The notes: a model not told the origin generated them from the sequence alone. A stretch of 64,000 nucleotides of DNA from an uncultured Planococcus sp. (GCA_947493585.1 CANLRI010000002.1:350899-414898); one strand, 5' to 3'. Positions 51,070 to 62,007 are shown, counted from the first letter of the stretch. A program made the numbers and translations.

Positions 51070-52755
51070 ATGAAGAAAGATTTGCGCATCAAGAGTAAAG
51101 TTTTCAGCGAAGGGCCGATGAAAGCCCCGAACCGGGCAATGCTGCGAGCGGTCGGAGTGACGGATGAAGGTTTCGAGCAGCCGATGGTCGGCATCGCGAG
51201 TACGTGGAGTGAAGTGACGCCATGTAATATACATATTGACGAACTGGCAAGGGCTGCGAAAAAAGGCGCTCAAGGAGCTGGGGCAGTTCCTTTTATCTTC
51301 AATACCATCACCGTTTCTGACGGGATCTCGATGGGCACTGAAGGCATGAAGTATTCACTATCGAGCCGCGACGTCATCGCGGATTCCATTGAAACAGTCG
51401 TCGGCGCAGAAAGCTTGGACGGGCTTGTCGCAATCGGTGGCTGTGATAAAAACATTCCCGGTTGTTTGATCGCCATAGCGAATTCAGAAGTGCCGGCAGT
51501 ATTCGTTTACGGCGGCACCATCGCAGCAGGGCGCTATAACAGCCAGGATATCGATATCGTTTCGGTGTTTGAAGGTGTCGGCCAGCATAATAACGGCACT
51601 ATCGACGATTCAGCGCTCCGTAAAATCGAATGCAGTGCATGCCCTGGCGCCGGTTCATGCGGCGGCATGTATACGGCGAATACGATGGCTTCTGCTGCTG
51701 AAGCGATGGGCATGAGTTTGCCAGGCAGTTCCTCCAATCCAGCAGTGTCCGAATACAAAGAAGCGGATTGTGAAGCGGCAGGTGCTGCAGTGCATAATCT
51801 TCTCGAGCTTGGCATCTACCCGAAAGACATCATGACAAAAGAAGCGTTCGAAAACGCCATCACGGTCGTAATGGCGCTTGGCGGGTCGACCAATGCCATC
51901 CTTCATTTGTTGGCAATCGCACATGCTGCGGAAGTGGATTTGACGATCGACGATTTCAACCGCCTTCAAAAAACGGTGCCGCATATTGCGGACCTCAAGC
52001 CGAGCGGAAAATATGTCATGCAGGACCTTCACCGTGTCGGCGGGGTCCAAGCCGTCATGAAGATGCTATTGGAAGCTGGTTATTTGCACGGCGATTGCAT
52101 GACCGTCACCGGTAAAACCGTAGCAGAAAACTTACAGGAAGCGCCGAACTTGACTGAAGGCCAAGACGTCATCATGCCATTCGACAACCCCAAACGAAAA
52201 GACGGCCCGTTGATCGTCCTGAAAGGCAATTTATCTCCAACAGGTGCCGTTGCGAAAGTATCCGGAGTCAAAGTCAACCGCCACACAGGCCCAGCGCGCG
52301 TCTTCGATAATGAAAAAGAAGCGACTGCAGCGGTCATGGCGAACGAAATCAACGAGGGAGACGTTTTGGTCATCCGCTATGTTGGCCCGAAAGGCGGTCC
52401 GGGCATGCCAGAGATGCTATCGATTTCAGCAATCCTCGTGGGGAAAGGCATGGGCGAATCCGTTGCCCTTCTGACTGACGGAAGGTTCTCGGGTGGCACG
52501 CACGGCCTCGTCGTCGGCCACATTTCACCGGAAGCACAGTCGGGCGGCCCGATCGCATTGCTGCAGGAAGGCGATATGGTGACGATCGATTCGGATCTGC
52601 AGGAAATCTCCATGGACGTTTCCGATGAAGAACTTGAACAGCGCAGAAGAGAATGGGTCGCACCGCCGCTTCACCGCAAAGGCGTTCTCGGCAAATACGC
52701 ACATAATGTTTCCTGCTCATCCAAAGGAGCAGTTACAGATTATTTGAACCGATAA
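51070..52755 (+). CDS. ilvD: Dihydroxy-acid dehydratase
   Basis: A 561-residue iron-sulfur dehydratase of branched-chain amino acid and pantothenate synthesis. Cluster cysteines are in [10 protein letters not shown] (about 122-131) and [11 protein letters not shown] (about 195-205), and [16 protein letters not shown] (about 473-488) is the conserved C-terminal signature. It stands alone, away from the ilvBNC-leu genes. The long leader with a CodY-like site suggests control by branched-chain amino acid supply. Confidence 0.95.
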   Translation: MKKDLRIKSKVFSEGPMKAPNRAMLRAVGVTDEGFEQPMVGIASTWSEVTPCNIHIDELARAAKKGAQGAGAVPFIFNTITVSDGISMGTEGMKYSLSSRDVIADSIETVVGAESLDGLVAIGGCDKNIPGCLIAIANSEVPAVFVYGGTIAAGRYNSQDIDIVSVFEGVGQHNNGTIDDSALRKIECSACPGAGSCGGMYTANTMASAAEAMGMSLPGSSSNPAVSEYKEADCEAAGAAVHNLLELGIYPKDIMTKEAFENAITVVMALGGSTNAILHLLAIAHAAEVDLTIDDFNRLQKTVPHIADLKPSGKYVMQDLHRVGGVQAVMKMLLEAGYLHGDCMTVTGKTVAENLQEAPNLTEGQDVIMPFDNPKRKDGPLIVLKGNLSPTGAVAKVSGVKVNRHTGPARVFDNEKEATAAVMANEINEGDVLVIRYVGPKGGPGMPEMLSISAILVGKGMGESVALLTDGRFSGGTHGLVVGHISPEAQSGGPIALLQEGDMVTIDSDLQEISMDVSDEELEQRRREWVAPPLHRKGVLGKYAHNVSCSSKGAVTDYLNR

Positions 52756-52756
52756 T

Positions 52757-52806
52757 AAAAAAAGCAGCGTCGATTTCGGCATAAAACCGAATCGACGCTG
52801 CTTTTA
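52757..52806 (+). terminator. Terminator of ilvD
   Basis: A stem of about 19 bp, AAAAGCAGCGTCGATT with its complement AATCGACGCTGCTTTT, one bulge, and loop CATAAAA. Confidence 0.9.
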
Positions 52807-52824
52807 AATCGTGAAGGAATTGGA

Positions 52825-52856
52825 AAAGGGCTGCCCTCAGATGAGGACAGCCCTTT
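52825..52856. terminator. Hairpin terminator between ilvD and the ncRNA
   Basis: AAAGGGCTGCCCTC/GAGGACAGCCCTTT. On the minus strand the single mismatch becomes a G-U pair, so the stem is better there and fits the 3' end of the minus-strand RNA. The plus strand has the longer T run (GTTTTT). Confidence 0.75.
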
Positions 52857-52864
52857 GTTTTTAT

Positions 52865-53109
52865 AGGTAACAATCATGCGTTTTGACTTAAATATTAACC
52901 CGTAACGAACGGGGAATCATTTCCATTGAAAGTGTGTGCTTTCAGTGCCGCGGTAATAGTTCCACTGGGTGCTTTAAACTTAAGCAACGTAAACCCTGCC
53001 TTCTTTTACGTCCTTGCGATCCTGTAATCGCGCCAGTGTGAATAAGTATCTTCAAAAACATTGCGTAGAATGCCAGTCATCAAAATTTATATGTTACCTC
53101 GTAGTTAAC
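52865..53109 (-). ncRNA. Unidentified structured RNA
   Basis: A non-coding transcript candidate of about 245 nt, or about 285 nt with its terminator. The closing helix is AGGTAACA (53099-53092) with TGTTACCT (52872-52865), then TTTTGA/TCAAAA (53085-53080 with 52886-52881). Inside are a stem CACTGG/CCAGTG (53038-53033 with 52968-52963) enclosing three hairpins (53016-53031, 52987-53011, 52971-52985) and two more hairpins at 52927-52944 and 52899-52913. A minus-strand promoter precedes it and a terminator follows. It does not match 6S, SRP, tmRNA, RNase P or a riboswitch that I know. Confidence 0.65.
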
Positions 53110-53116
53110 TCTGAAT

Positions 53117-53145
53117 ACTATCTCATATTTTTGGGTATATGTCAA
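53117..53145 (-). promoter_or_regulatory. Promoter of the structured RNA
   Basis: On the minus strand: TTGACA (53145-53140), a 17-base spacer and GATAGT (53122-53117); TAGTAT two bases further is an alternative -10. Transcription would start near 53109, ten bases before the closing helix. Confidence 0.6.
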
Positions 53146-53234
53146 TGATAGGGCCTATATGGTAATTCATCATCTTATAAAATAAGAAATTTAATGTATA
53201 ATGAGAGTCATTACTGTGGAAGAAGGGGATTTTT

Positions 53235-54704
53235 GTGGAAACGCGTTATGCAGATGATAGCTTGGCATTACATACCGATTTATACCAGATCAATATGGCG
53301 GAAACCTATTGGGCGGATGGGATGCACGAACGGAAAGCAGTTTTTGAACTGTTTTTCCGGAAATTGCCATTCGGCAATGGTTATGCCACATTTGCGGGGC
53401 TTGAGCGAGTACTCGACTATTTGAATAACTTCCATTTTTCGGAAAGCGATATTGCTTATTTACGCGATGAGCTTGGCTATAAGGATGATTTTTTAAATTA
53501 TTTAAAAGAAATCCGCTTTACGGGGGATGTCTATTCAGTTGTTGAAGGCGAGCTGGTTTTCCAAAATGAACCGCTTATCCGCATCGAAGCGCCTCTTTTG
53601 GAAGCGCAATTGGTCGAGACGGCACTTCTCAATATCGTTAATTACCAGACTTTGATTGCCACCAAAGCAAGCCGTATCAAACAAGTCGTCGGCACAGAAC
53701 GCGTCATGGAATTCGGTACGCGCCGTGCACAGGAAATGGATGCAGCGATTTGGGGCACACGTGCAGCATATATCGGCGGTTTGGAAGCGACCAGCAACAC
53801 ACGTGCAGCTAAACTATTTGGCATTCCAGCAGCGGGTACTCATGCCCATTCCATGATCCAAGCCTATAAAGACGAATACGAAGCGTTCCACGCCTATGCG
53901 AAGCGCCATCGTGAATGCGTCTTTTTAGTCGATACTTACGACACATTGAAATCCGGCTTGCCGATTGCGATTCAAGTGGCGAAGGAGCTTGGCGATAAAA
54001 TCAACTTCCGCGGCATCCGCCTGGACAGCGGCGATATTGCCTTTTTGTCCAAGGAAGCACGGAAAATGCTCGATGAGGCAGGGTTCCCTGACACCGAAGT
54101 GGTCGTTTCCAACGATTTGGACGAATACACCATTCTCAACTTGAAAGCGCAAGGAGCGAAAGTCGATGCATGGGGAATCGGGACAAAGCTTATCACTGCC
54201 TATGACCAGCCAGCGCTGGGTGCGGTGTACAAACTCGTCTCTATCGAAAACAGTGCAGGCGACATGGAAGATACCATCAAAATCTCGGGCAATGCAGAAA
54301 AGGTCACGACGCCCGGATTGAAAAACGTTTACCGGATTATAGATAGGGAAAATGGGAAATCAGAAGGTGACTACATCACGCTGCACGATGAAAACCCGGC
54401 TTCTGAAGAACGTTTGAAAATGTTCCACCCAGTCCATACATTTGTCTCGAAGTTCGTTACCAATTTCGATGCCGTCAACATCCATCAGCAAGTCATTAAA
54501 TCGGGAGAAGTCGTTTATGAAAACCCGCCGCTCGAGGACATACAGAAATATGCGGTTGGGACGCTCGATTTGCTATGGGATGAGTACAAACGGTCGCTCA
54601 ATCCGGAAGAATACCCAGTTGATTTAAGCGAAAAATGTTGGAACAATAAAATGCGGAACATCCAGGAAGTACGGGAATCGGTTCAAGAATTCACGAACAA
54701 ATAA
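53235..54704 (+). CDS. pncB: Nicotinate phosphoribosyltransferase
   Basis: A 489-residue enzyme of NAD salvage that joins nicotinate to PRPP. The N-terminal [16 protein letters not shown] (about 11-26) and the phosphorylated-His region [12 protein letters not shown] (about 195-206) are typical, as are [15 protein letters not shown] (about 260-274) and [19 protein letters not shown] 53235 follows GAAGGGGA. A TATAAT at 53197-53202 marks its own promoter, so the RNA upstream is not its leader. It forms an operon with nadE, 11 bp downstream. Confidence 0.93.
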   Translation: METRYADDSLALHTDLYQINMAETYWADGMHERKAVFELFFRKLPFGNGYATFAGLERVLDYLNNFHFSESDIAYLRDELGYKDDFLNYLKEIRFTGDVYSVVEGELVFQNEPLIRIEAPLLEAQLVETALLNIVNYQTLIATKASRIKQVVGTERVMEFGTRRAQEMDAAIWGTRAAYIGGLEATSNTRAAKLFGIPAAGTHAHSMIQAYKDEYEAFHAYAKRHRECVFLVDTYDTLKSGLPIAIQVAKELGDKINFRGIRLDSGDIAFLSKEARKMLDEAGFPDTEVVVSNDLDEYTILNLKAQGAKVDAWGIGTKLITAYDQPALGAVYKLVSIENSAGDMEDTIKISGNAEKVTTPGLKNVYRIIDRENGKSEGDYITLHDENPASEERLKMFHPVHTFVSKFVTNFDAVNIHQQVIKSGEVVYENPPLEDIQKYAVGTLDLLWDEYKRSLNPEEYPVDLSEKCWNNKMRNIQEVRESVQEFTNK

Positions 54705-54715
54705 GGAGGATCTAC

Positions 54716-55552
54716 ATGTCGACATTACAACAGCAGATCATCAAGGAATTGAAGGTACAGCCTTCTATTAATCCGCGGGAAGAGATCAAGCGCACGGTCG
54801 AATTCCTTAAAGAATACTTAAAGCATCATTCGTTCCTCAAAGGCTTTGTACTCGGCATTTCCGGCGGCCAGGATTCAACACTTGCCGGCAAACTGGCACA
54901 AATGGCCGTTAATGAACTGAACGAGGAAGCAGGCGGCCAAACTTATAGCTTTTACGGTGTGCGCCTGCCATACGGCGTTCAAGCCGATGAGCACGATGCA
55001 CAGGATGCCATCAAATTTATCGAGCCGACGAAAGTCTATACCATTAATATTAAAGAAGCTGTCGATGGCAGCGACCGCGCATTAGAAGCGGAAGGCATCA
55101 AGCTGACCGATTTTGCAAAAGGCAATGAGAAAGCGCGTGAACGCATGAAAGCCCAATATTCGGTGGCGGCGATGCACAGTGCAGTTGTGCTCGGTACCGA
55201 CCACGCAGCTGAGGCAATCACAGGCTTTTATACAAAATACGGTGATGGCGCAGCAGATGTAGTGCCGTTATTCCGCTTAAATAAACGCCAAGGCCGCGAA
55301 ATGCTAAAAGCTCTTGGTTCACCAGAGCATTTGTATACAAAAGTCCCAACAGCAGACTTGGAAGAAGATAAACCGGCCATTCCAGATGAAATTGCGCTGG
55401 GAATCACGTATGAGCAAATCGACGACTATCTTGAAGGCAAGGAAATTGCTGAAGATGCGCGAGAGAAACTAGAAGGCTATTATTTGAAAACCCAGCATAA
55501 ACGCAATATGCCAGTGACGATTTTTGATGATTTTTGGAAGAAAAGTAAATAA
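54716..55552 (+). CDS. nadE: NH3-dependent NAD+ synthetase
   Basis: A 278-residue enzyme that amidates nicotinate adenine dinucleotide to NAD+, the last salvage step. The ATP pyrophosphatase loop is [16 protein letters not shown] (about 45-60), and [19 protein letters not shown] (about 161-179) and [14 protein letters not shown] follow the family. It lacks the glutaminase domain, as in other Bacillales. AAGGAGG precedes the ATG. With pncB it makes a two-step salvage operon lacking only nadD. Confidence 0.95.
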   Translation: MSTLQQQIIKELKVQPSINPREEIKRTVEFLKEYLKHHSFLKGFVLGISGGQDSTLAGKLAQMAVNELNEEAGGQTYSFYGVRLPYGVQADEHDAQDAIKFIEPTKVYTINIKEAVDGSDRALEAEGIKLTDFAKGNEKARERMKAQYSVAAMHSAVVLGTDHAAEAITGFYTKYGDGAADVVPLFRLNKRQGREMLKALGSPEHLYTKVPTADLEEDKPAIPDEIALGITYEQIDDYLEGKEIAEDAREKLEGYYLKTQHKRNMPVTIFDDFWKKSK

Positions 55553-55561
55553 AATCTGCGG

Positions 55562-55592
55562 ACGGGAAGAGCATATGCTTTTCCCGTTTTTC
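55562..55592 (+). terminator. Terminator of pncB-nadE
   Basis: Stem ACGGGAAGAGC/GCTTTTCCCGT with one wobble pair and five T. Confidence 0.88.
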
Positions 55593-55732
55593 AATTTTAA
55601 GAAGTAGTACAAATGAACCCGACAAACTGGCATTTTACGGTGGCTCAGTTGAGTTATCGCCTGGAATCCGATATGATGGCAATAAGATTGTGATAATTCA
55701 AAACCTTTTTCACTTACATGGGAGGAACCGAT

Positions 55733-56683
55733 ATGAAAGCGACAGAACGATTAGGAAAAGTCATAGATAATATCGAAAAAGTGATTATCGGGAAACGCGA
55801 AATCGCCGAGTTGAGTTTGGTCGCTTTGTTATCGCATGGACATGTTTTGCTTGAAGATGTTCCGGGCGTTGGCAAAACGATGCTTGTCCGGGCGCTGGCA
55901 AAGTCAGTTGGAGCGGATTTCAAGCGCATCCAGTTCACTCCAGATCTCTTGCCTTCAGACGTGGTGGGCGTTTCTATCTATAATCCGAAAGACATGCAAT
56001 TTCATTTCCGCCCGGGCCCGATCATGGGCAACATCGTCTTGGCAGATGAAATCAACCGGACCTCACCAAAAACACAGTCTGCATTATTGGAAGCAATGGA
56101 AGAGGCGTCCGTCACAACAGATGGCGTGACGATGCAGATTCCGAAACCGTTTTTCGTCATGGCGACTCAAAACCCGATCGAATACGAAGGGACGTATCCG
56201 TTGCCGGAAGCGCAACTAGACCGCTTTTTACTGAGAGTGAAAATGGGCTATCCGACGCGTGAAGAAGAAATCGAAGTATTGGCCCGGTCCCAGTCGATTC
56301 CGCCAATCGAAGAACTTGAATCGGTGCTGACGCTTGAAGAACTGCTCAAATTGCAGGAAGAAGTACGGACGATTCGCGTGGATGACACGATCCGTACCTA
56401 TATTGTAGAACTCGCGACTCAAACTCGCCGCGATCCTTATGTTTATCTAGGCGTTAGCCCGCGTGGCTCGATTGCCTTGATGAAAGCTGCACAAGCTTAC
56501 GCGATGCTTAAAGGGCGTGATTATGTCACGCCGGATGACATCCAGCATTTGGCGAAGTTTGTCTTCGGTCATCGCATCATGCTTCGTTCGGAAGCCCGTT
56601 ATGACGGGATTACTGCCGAAGAACTGACAGAGCGCATCATTGCCAAAACGCGCGTTCCTGTACAAAGGCTTGTGAATCAATGA
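55733..56683 (+). CDS. MoxR-family AAA+ ATPase
   Basis: A 316-residue chaperone-like ATPase. Walker A is EDVPGVGKTMLVR (about 39-51), Walker B is VLADEINRTSP (about 104-114), and ATQNPIEYEGTYPLPEAQLDRF (in parts, about 146-167) carries sensor 1. The C-terminal lid is VSPRGSIALMKAAQAYA. It corresponds to B. subtilis YeaC. MoxR proteins typically help a partner encoded next door that has DUF58 or VWA domains. ATG 55733 lies 7 bases after GGAGG. First gene of a three-gene operon with overlapping ends. Confidence 0.9.
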   Translation: MKATERLGKVIDNIEKVIIGKREIAELSLVALLSHGHVLLEDVPGVGKTMLVRALAKSVGADFKRIQFTPDLLPSDVVGVSIYNPKDMQFHFRPGPIMGNIVLADEINRTSPKTQSALLEAMEEASVTTDGVTMQIPKPFFVMATQNPIEYEGTYPLPEAQLDRFLLRVKMGYPTREEEIEVLARSQSIPPIEELESVLTLEELLKLQEEVRTIRVDDTIRTYIVELATQTRRDPYVYLGVSPRGSIALMKAAQAYAMLKGRDYVTPDDIQHLAKFVFGHRIMLRSEARYDGITAEELTERIIAKTRVPVQRLVNQ

Positions 56684-57894
56684 GGCGGGTCAAACAAATT
56701 TTAGGTTCTTCCGGCAGGATGATATTTGTGCTCATCCTGCTCTTTTTGACTTTTTCGTTCGCCATGTTCCAAGGCGGCTTCGTCAGTTGGTTCATTTTCT
56801 ACGTATCTGTTCCTTTCATTCTCTACTCCGTCTTGCTGGCGTTCTATCCGTTGCGAAATTTACGCGCAGAACGGGTTGTTCACACGCCGCGAGTTCGGAG
56901 CGGCCACCGCTTTTCAGCCACTGTCACCGTTCGGCGGGCATTTCCGTTTCCGCTGCTCTACACCGTTCTTGAGGAACAGGCGCAATCTGCACGCCTTAAA
57001 GTCCGCATGGCGGAAGCAGGCCGCCATTTGCTGCTTCCCGGGTTTCGCCGTGAATTTTCCTGGACATATGAAATAGGGGAAATGCCAAGGGGCGAACATG
57101 TGTTAGAAGGCGTCACAGTGGAAACTGCCGATTTTTTCGGATGGGTGAAAAAGCGCCAGCTGTTGCCGGTTCGTCAATCCGTCTTGGTTTATCCGAATAC
57201 TGTTGAAATGATGTATCGACCAATCGGTTCCAGTTTTGACCAGGGTTCGATCGCAGCACCATTTACTTTAGTAAAAGATACAACAATGGCGAGCGGTATC
57301 CGTGATTACCAGCCAGGAGACCGGGTTTCGTGGATTCATTGGAAATCATTTGCCCGAACCCAGACGATGCGCACAAAAGAATTTGAAGACCGTCAATCGC
57401 AAGATCTGTTCTTGCTCGATGACCGTTCGCCGTCTCCGGCTTTCGAAATACAAGTCGAATTAATCGCCTCGATCCTTACTTCAGTTGTAGCATCCCATGC
57501 TAGTGTGGCCTATTTATCGGCCGGCACACCGCGTGCCTTTTTTCCGCTGATCCAAAGCGATGAGCAGTTGCAGCGAGCGCTCTATCATTTGGCGAAAGTC
57601 CAGGATGATTTGGACCGGCCGATCGAAGCGGTGGTCGGACAGGATTTGAAGCAAGTCCATGTGTCGAGCCTGGTCTATGTGACAGGTTCCTTGTCACGCG
57701 GAATGGTCGATGAAATCCGCCGGAATGTAACGAGTTTGAGCCAATGCTTGTGCCTGGTCGTGACAGAAGCGGGCCAGTCGGTCAGCCCGGAAGATGAAAA
57801 AAACCATCAATATGCAAGGTCTAAAGGCTTTCATGTGAAAGTTATCGGGCCAGAGAATTTCGCTTCGGCGTTTATGGAGGCGAGCCGTTCATGA
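56680..57894 (+). CDS. DUF58 domain membrane protein
   Basis: A 404-residue protein: two N-terminal membrane segments (about 14-50), then a DUF58 domain with the signature IRDYQPGDRVSWIHWKSFAR (about 207-226). A VWA-like fold is likely. It corresponds to B. subtilis YeaD. ATGA overlap with the ATPase before and the transglutaminase after shows tight translational coupling. The role is unknown, perhaps membrane protein or enzyme assembly with MoxR. Confidence 0.87.
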   Translation: MRRVKQILGSSGRMIFVLILLFLTFSFAMFQGGFVSWFIFYVSVPFILYSVLLAFYPLRNLRAERVVHTPRVRSGHRFSATVTVRRAFPFPLLYTVLEEQAQSARLKVRMAEAGRHLLLPGFRREFSWTYEIGEMPRGEHVLEGVTVETADFFGWVKKRQLLPVRQSVLVYPNTVEMMYRPIGSSFDQGSIAAPFTLVKDTTMASGIRDYQPGDRVSWIHWKSFARTQTMRTKEFEDRQSQDLFLLDDRSPSPAFEIQVELIASILTSVVASHASVAYLSAGTPRAFFPLIQSDEQLQRALYHLAKVQDDLDRPIEAVVGQDLKQVHVSSLVYVTGSLSRGMVDEIRRNVTSLSQCLCLVVTEAGQSVSPEDEKNHQYARSKGFHVKVIGPENFASAFMEASRS

Positions 57895-60077
57895 CATCGA
57901 TCAGAAAAAATAAAGTATTCATGGGTTTGTTGTATGTCTTGGTGTTTTTCCTGTTGTCTGAATGGCTGCGCCCTGTCATCGAATTAACCGCAACCGGCCA
58001 TCACCGGCTGTTTTTGGCTTTTGTGGCACTGGGCCTCGTTATGGCGTTCTTCGATGTTCCGTGGTGGATCACAGGCCCGCTGAAATTATTTTATATTCTA
58101 TGGTTTATTGTATATGTCTATACTGGCAATCTATTCTTCACAGCAGAAAGCCTGGCTTTTGTTGTGGAACAGGCGAGCATCAGCTTATCGGCGCTCTTCA
58201 GCCAAGATTGGCAGGCGACCACTGATGTATTTCGCACCGTCCTGTTTTTTGCGCTATTGTGGATGGCTATCTATCTGATACATTACTGGGTCAGTTTCCG
58301 GCTAAGTATCTTCCTATTTTATCTACTGACGGTCATTTTCGTTGCCGTGCTGGATACGTTCAGCCCCTATTCTGGGGATGCAGCGATCGTCCGCATCATG
58401 GTCATTGGCCTATTGTTGGCGGGATTGCTGCATTTAGCCAGGTGGATGGAACGTCACGGCGCGGCAGCAAAGACAGATAAATTGCTAGTCTTTTCGATTC
58501 CCTTATTATTGCTGTTGGTCGCTTCGACCGCATTTGCGTTTTATCTGCCCAAAGCAGATCCGATTTGGCCGGATCCTGTTCCGTACATCACTTCCTATTC
58601 CGGAAAAGGCGGTGTTGGACAAGGGGGCGTCGGGCGCATCGGCTACGGCGTTGACGATTCACAGCTTGGCGGCTCGTTCGTTTCTGATGATACGACTGTT
58701 TTCAGGGCGGAAGCCGAAGAAGGCCAATACTGGAAAGTTGAAGTGAAAGATGTCTATACGACAAAAGGCTGGGAGCTTTCGGAAGAAGATGCAGATGAGC
58801 AGCTTTACCAAAATGGCGATGAAGTTACGACAGACTTTCCGCCAGCATCGGAAGAGCGCTCTTCAGCACTGGTCGATATGCAGCTGCCATTCCCATTTGT
58901 TCTCTATCCTTACGGCACTGCTTCTTTCTTAATGGAGGAAACACTGGATTATCGTTACGATCCGGTCCAGCAGCGCTTTGACACATTGCAAGAGAATACC
59001 GCTTTTGAACCGGACGTCTATGAAGTGTTCTATAGCGAACCTTCTTACAGCCTGACAGCATTGCGTGAAACCGATACGGAACAACTGTCTGAACTGCCGC
59101 CGGAATACGACCGCTACTTGCAATTGCCTGATGAATTGCCGGATCGGGTCGGGGAACTGGCGGAAGAAATTGCTGCCGGTTCAGATACCGTTTACGGCCA
59201 GGCCCAAGCCGTCGAACGGTATTTTGGCACCAATGGTTTTGAGTATAGCCAAAGCGGCATCGCTGTTCCTGCGGAAGACCAGGACTATGTTGATCAATTT
59301 CTTTTTGAAACGCAGCGTGGCTATTGCGATAATTTCTCAACCTCGATGGTCGTCTTATTGCGTTCGCTGGATATTCCAGCGCGCTGGGTGAAAGGTTTCA
59401 ATGAAGGGGAAGTCATCGATACAGTGGATGGCTACGATGTATACGAAGTTACGAATAACAATGCGCACTCATGGGTAGAAGCTTATATGCCAGGGGTGGG
59501 CTGGATGATGTTTGAGCCGACCATCGGCTTTACAGGCGCTTCATCCATTGATTTCGATTTGGAAATCGATACGTCCGAACCGGAAGAAGAGGAGATGCCC
59601 GACCGTCCTGAACCTGAACCCGAAGCACAGCCTGAACAACCGGACACCGGAGCTGGGGCTGATACAGGACCGACAGCTGGTGAGCGATTCCTTGCCTTTG
59701 TATCTGAACAGGCAGGGAAGCTCATCGCAGCAACAATCGGCTTGCTGCTGTTCGCATTCATGCTATTCAAGGTACGCAAAAAATGGATGCCGAAAGTGTT
59801 GATTCCGTATTACCGTAGAAAAGAAGCAGACGCGGAAACCTTCGAAAAAGCCTATCTGCGGCTTTTGAAGCAATTGGAGCTTTATGGAATAAAACGAGCA
59901 CCAGGCCAAACATTGCGTTCGTATGCCGAATACGTCGATTCATTTTATGGAACGAAAGAGATGACCGAATTAACGGCAGCGTATGAAAAATCCGTTTACG
60001 GCGGTGACGCCCAATCAGTCGATTGGCCGAAACTGAAGGAAAGTTGGGAAAATTTAATCAATCGGACAAGCGGTTGA
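57891..60077 (+). CDS. Transglutaminase-like membrane protein (TgpA type)
   Basis: A 728-residue protein. About 6 N-terminal membrane segments (1-215) are followed by an extracytoplasmic part with a transglutaminase core. The catalytic Cys is in TQRGYCDNFSTSMVVLLRSL (about 478-497), His in NNAHSWVEAYMP (about 523-534) and Asp in the following GVGWMMFEPT. A Pro/Glu-rich linker (about 566-600) is followed by one more membrane helix and a DUF4129 tail. It corresponds to B. subtilis YebA. Such proteins are thought to process wall or membrane targets. Confidence 0.88.
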   Translation: MTSIRKNKVFMGLLYVLVFFLLSEWLRPVIELTATGHHRLFLAFVALGLVMAFFDVPWWITGPLKLFYILWFIVYVYTGNLFFTAESLAFVVEQASISLSALFSQDWQATTDVFRTVLFFALLWMAIYLIHYWVSFRLSIFLFYLLTVIFVAVLDTFSPYSGDAAIVRIMVIGLLLAGLLHLARWMERHGAAAKTDKLLVFSIPLLLLLVASTAFAFYLPKADPIWPDPVPYITSYSGKGGVGQGGVGRIGYGVDDSQLGGSFVSDDTTVFRAEAEEGQYWKVEVKDVYTTKGWELSEEDADEQLYQNGDEVTTDFPPASEERSSALVDMQLPFPFVLYPYGTASFLMEETLDYRYDPVQQRFDTLQENTAFEPDVYEVFYSEPSYSLTALRETDTEQLSELPPEYDRYLQLPDELPDRVGELAEEIAAGSDTVYGQAQAVERYFGTNGFEYSQSGIAVPAEDQDYVDQFLFETQRGYCDNFSTSMVVLLRSLDIPARWVKGFNEGEVIDTVDGYDVYEVTNNNAHSWVEAYMPGVGWMMFEPTIGFTGASSIDFDLEIDTSEPEEEEMPDRPEPEPEAQPEQPDTGAGADTGPTAGERFLAFVSEQAGKLIAATIGLLLFAFMLFKVRKKWMPKVLIPYYRRKEADAETFEKAYLRLLKQLELYGIKRAPGQTLRSYAEYVDSFYGTKEMTELTAAYEKSVYGGDAQSVDWPKLKESWENLINRTSG

Positions 60078-60123
60078 TTTTGAAAACACTAGCCTGTACA
60101 ATTGAGAAAATTATAGAATACAG

Positions 60124-60200
60124 TGCCCTCATATATGTCCGATGATACGGTTCGGATGTCTCTACCAAGTCACCGGAAATGACTTGACTATGAAGGCGGA
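60124..60200 (+). ncRNA. Guanine riboswitch (purine class) of guaA
   Basis: Aptamer with P1 (CCTCATA/TATGAAGG region), P2 TCCGA/TCGGA with loop TGATACGG, J2-3 TCTCTACC, P3 CAAGTCA/TGACTTG with loop CCGGAAA, and J3-1 ACTATGA. The C in J3-1 is the residue that pairs with guanine (adenine riboswitches have U). It would switch guaA off when guanine is high. Confidence 0.93.
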
Positions 60201-60237
60201 TGACGCATGCTTATTTGCATGTGCATTCGTCTTTTTA
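60193..60237 (+). terminator. Riboswitch-controlled terminator before guaA
   Basis: A long stem, GGCGGATGACGCATGC with GCATGTGCATTCGTC, loop TTATTT, ending in five T. Its 5' arm shares GGCG with the P1 3' strand of the aptamer, so ligand binding can favour termination. Confidence 0.8.
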
Positions 60238-60321
60238 ACGTAGAGGACAAGAACGCGAGGAGTGATTTTTTCGCGTTCTTTTTTATATTGTGGCCTGAAT
60301 CGAATAGAAGAGGTGAAGGAT

Positions 60322-61875
60322 TTGCCAGTCAGCCCTATGTTGAAGGAACAGAAAAAAATCGTCGTCTTGGATTTCGGCAGCCAATACAATCAATTGATCA
60401 CGCGCCGCATCCGTGAAATCGGTGTCTATAGCGAACTCCATCCGCACACGATTACCGCGACTGAAATCAAGGAAATGAACGCAACGGGAATTATCTTCTC
60501 GGGCGGGCCAAATTCCGTCTATGACGAAAACGCATTCTCTATCGATCCCGAAATTTTTGAAATGGGACTGCCGATACTCGGCATCTGCTACGGCATGCAA
60601 TTGATGGCGCTCCGTATGGAAGGGAAAGTTGAAAAAGCTTCCAACCGCGAATACGGAAAAGCCGAATTGACCTTGACGAAAGAAAGCTCCATTTTCAAAG
60701 ATGTGCCAGAAGAACAAGTCGTCTGGATGAGCCATGGTGACCTCGTCACAGCAGCGCCTCCTGGATTTGACGTCATCGCGACAAGCCCAGGCTGTCCAAT
60801 TGCAGCCATGGCAAATGAAGAGCGTAAACTTTACGGCGTGCAGTATCATCCAGAAGTCCGCCATTCGGTTTACGGAAATGAAATGCTGCGCCAGTTTGTG
60901 TTTGATGTCTGTGGCATGAAAGATGAATGGTCGATGGAAAACTACATTGAATTGGAAATCGCGAAAATCCGTGAACAAGTGGGCGATAAAAAAGTCCTTT
61001 GCGCACTAAGCGGCGGCGTCGATTCTTCAGTTGTAGCCGTTTTGATCCACAAAGCAATTGGCGATCAATTGACATGCATGTTCGTAGACCACGGCCTGCT
61101 CCGTAAAGGGGAAGCCGAAAGCGTCATGAAAACGTTCGCCGACGGTTTCCATATGAACGTCATCAAAATCGATGCACGCGAGCGTTTTATGAAAAAACTT
61201 GAAGGCGTCAGCGATCCTGAACAAAAACGCAAAATCATCGGCAATGAATTCATCTATGTATTCGATGATGAAGCAGAGAAACTAAAAGGCATGGACTTCC
61301 TTGCCCAAGGCACACTCTATACCGATATTATCGAAAGCGGTACAACGACTGCCCAAACAATCAAATCCCATCACAACGTGGGCGGATTGCCTGAAGACAT
61401 GCAATTTGAATTGATCGAACCCCTTAACACTTTATTCAAAGACGAAGTGCGCGCGCTCGGCACTGAGCTCGGCATGCCGGACGAAATCGTTTGGCGCCAG
61501 CCATTCCCAGGCCCAGGGCTCGGCATCCGCATTATGGGAGCGGTCACGGAAGAAAAACTTGAAATCGTCCGCGAGTCGGATTGGATTTTGCGCGATGAAA
61601 TCAAAAAAGCTGGACTTGATCGCGATATCTGGCAATACTTCACAGTGCTTCCGGATATCCGCAGCGTTGGTGTAATGGGCGATGCCCGCACATATGATTA
61701 CGCAATCGGGATCCGCGCAGTGACATCGATCGACGGCATGACATCGGACTGGGCACGTATCCCGTGGGATGTACTCGAGAAAATCAGCGTACGCCTCGTC
61801 AACGAAGTAGATCACATCAACCGTGTGTTATACGATATTACGAGCAAGCCACCTGCAACGATCGAGTGGGAATAG
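60322..61875 (+). CDS. guaA: GMP synthase (glutamine-hydrolysing)
   Basis: A 517-residue two-domain enzyme that converts XMP to GMP. The N-terminal class I glutaminase has Cys in [10 protein letters not shown] and the His-Glu pair in QYHPEV. The ATP pyrophosphatase domain has [11 protein letters not shown]. The C-terminal dimerisation domain ends IEWE. The TTG at 60322 is taken as start because GAGGTGA lies 5 bases before it. GTG 60313 and ATG 60337 are alternatives. It lies between two guanine riboswitches. Confidence 0.93.
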   Translation: MPVSPMLKEQKKIVVLDFGSQYNQLITRRIREIGVYSELHPHTITATEIKEMNATGIIFSGGPNSVYDENAFSIDPEIFEMGLPILGICYGMQLMALRMEGKVEKASNREYGKAELTLTKESSIFKDVPEEQVVWMSHGDLVTAAPPGFDVIATSPGCPIAAMANEERKLYGVQYHPEVRHSVYGNEMLRQFVFDVCGMKDEWSMENYIELEIAKIREQVGDKKVLCALSGGVDSSVVAVLIHKAIGDQLTCMFVDHGLLRKGEAESVMKTFADGFHMNVIKIDARERFMKKLEGVSDPEQKRKIIGNEFIYVFDDEAEKLKGMDFLAQGTLYTDIIESGTTTAQTIKSHHNVGGLPEDMQFELIEPLNTLFKDEVRALGTELGMPDEIVWRQPFPGPGLGIRIMGAVTEEKLEIVRESDWILRDEIKKAGLDRDIWQYFTVLPDIRSVGVMGDARTYDYAIGIRAVTSIDGMTSDWARIPWDVLEKISVRLVNEVDHINRVLYDITSKPPATIEWE

Positions 61876-61882
61876 AAACAAG

Positions 61883-61906
61883 CGGCTGCCATTAGCAGCC
61901 GTTTTT
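61883..61906 (+). terminator. Terminator of guaA
   Basis: Stem CGGCTGC/GCAGCCG with loop CATTA and five T. Confidence 0.9.
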
Positions 61907-62007
61907 CTATTTCACGAACTTTCAGTTAAAAAAAGAGATAATTGTTCGTGTTTCGTCTTGTTTTTCCATACCTATCGTGGTATTCTATAAATGAAATTAA
62001 ATAAGCT

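Noticed and set aside
52865..53109. 6S RNA, SRP RNA or an NAD riboswitch for pncB
   Set aside because: The fold is multi-branched, not a single bubble-containing rod as in 6S. There is no SRP tetraloop motif. It lies on the strand opposite pncB, which has its own promoter.
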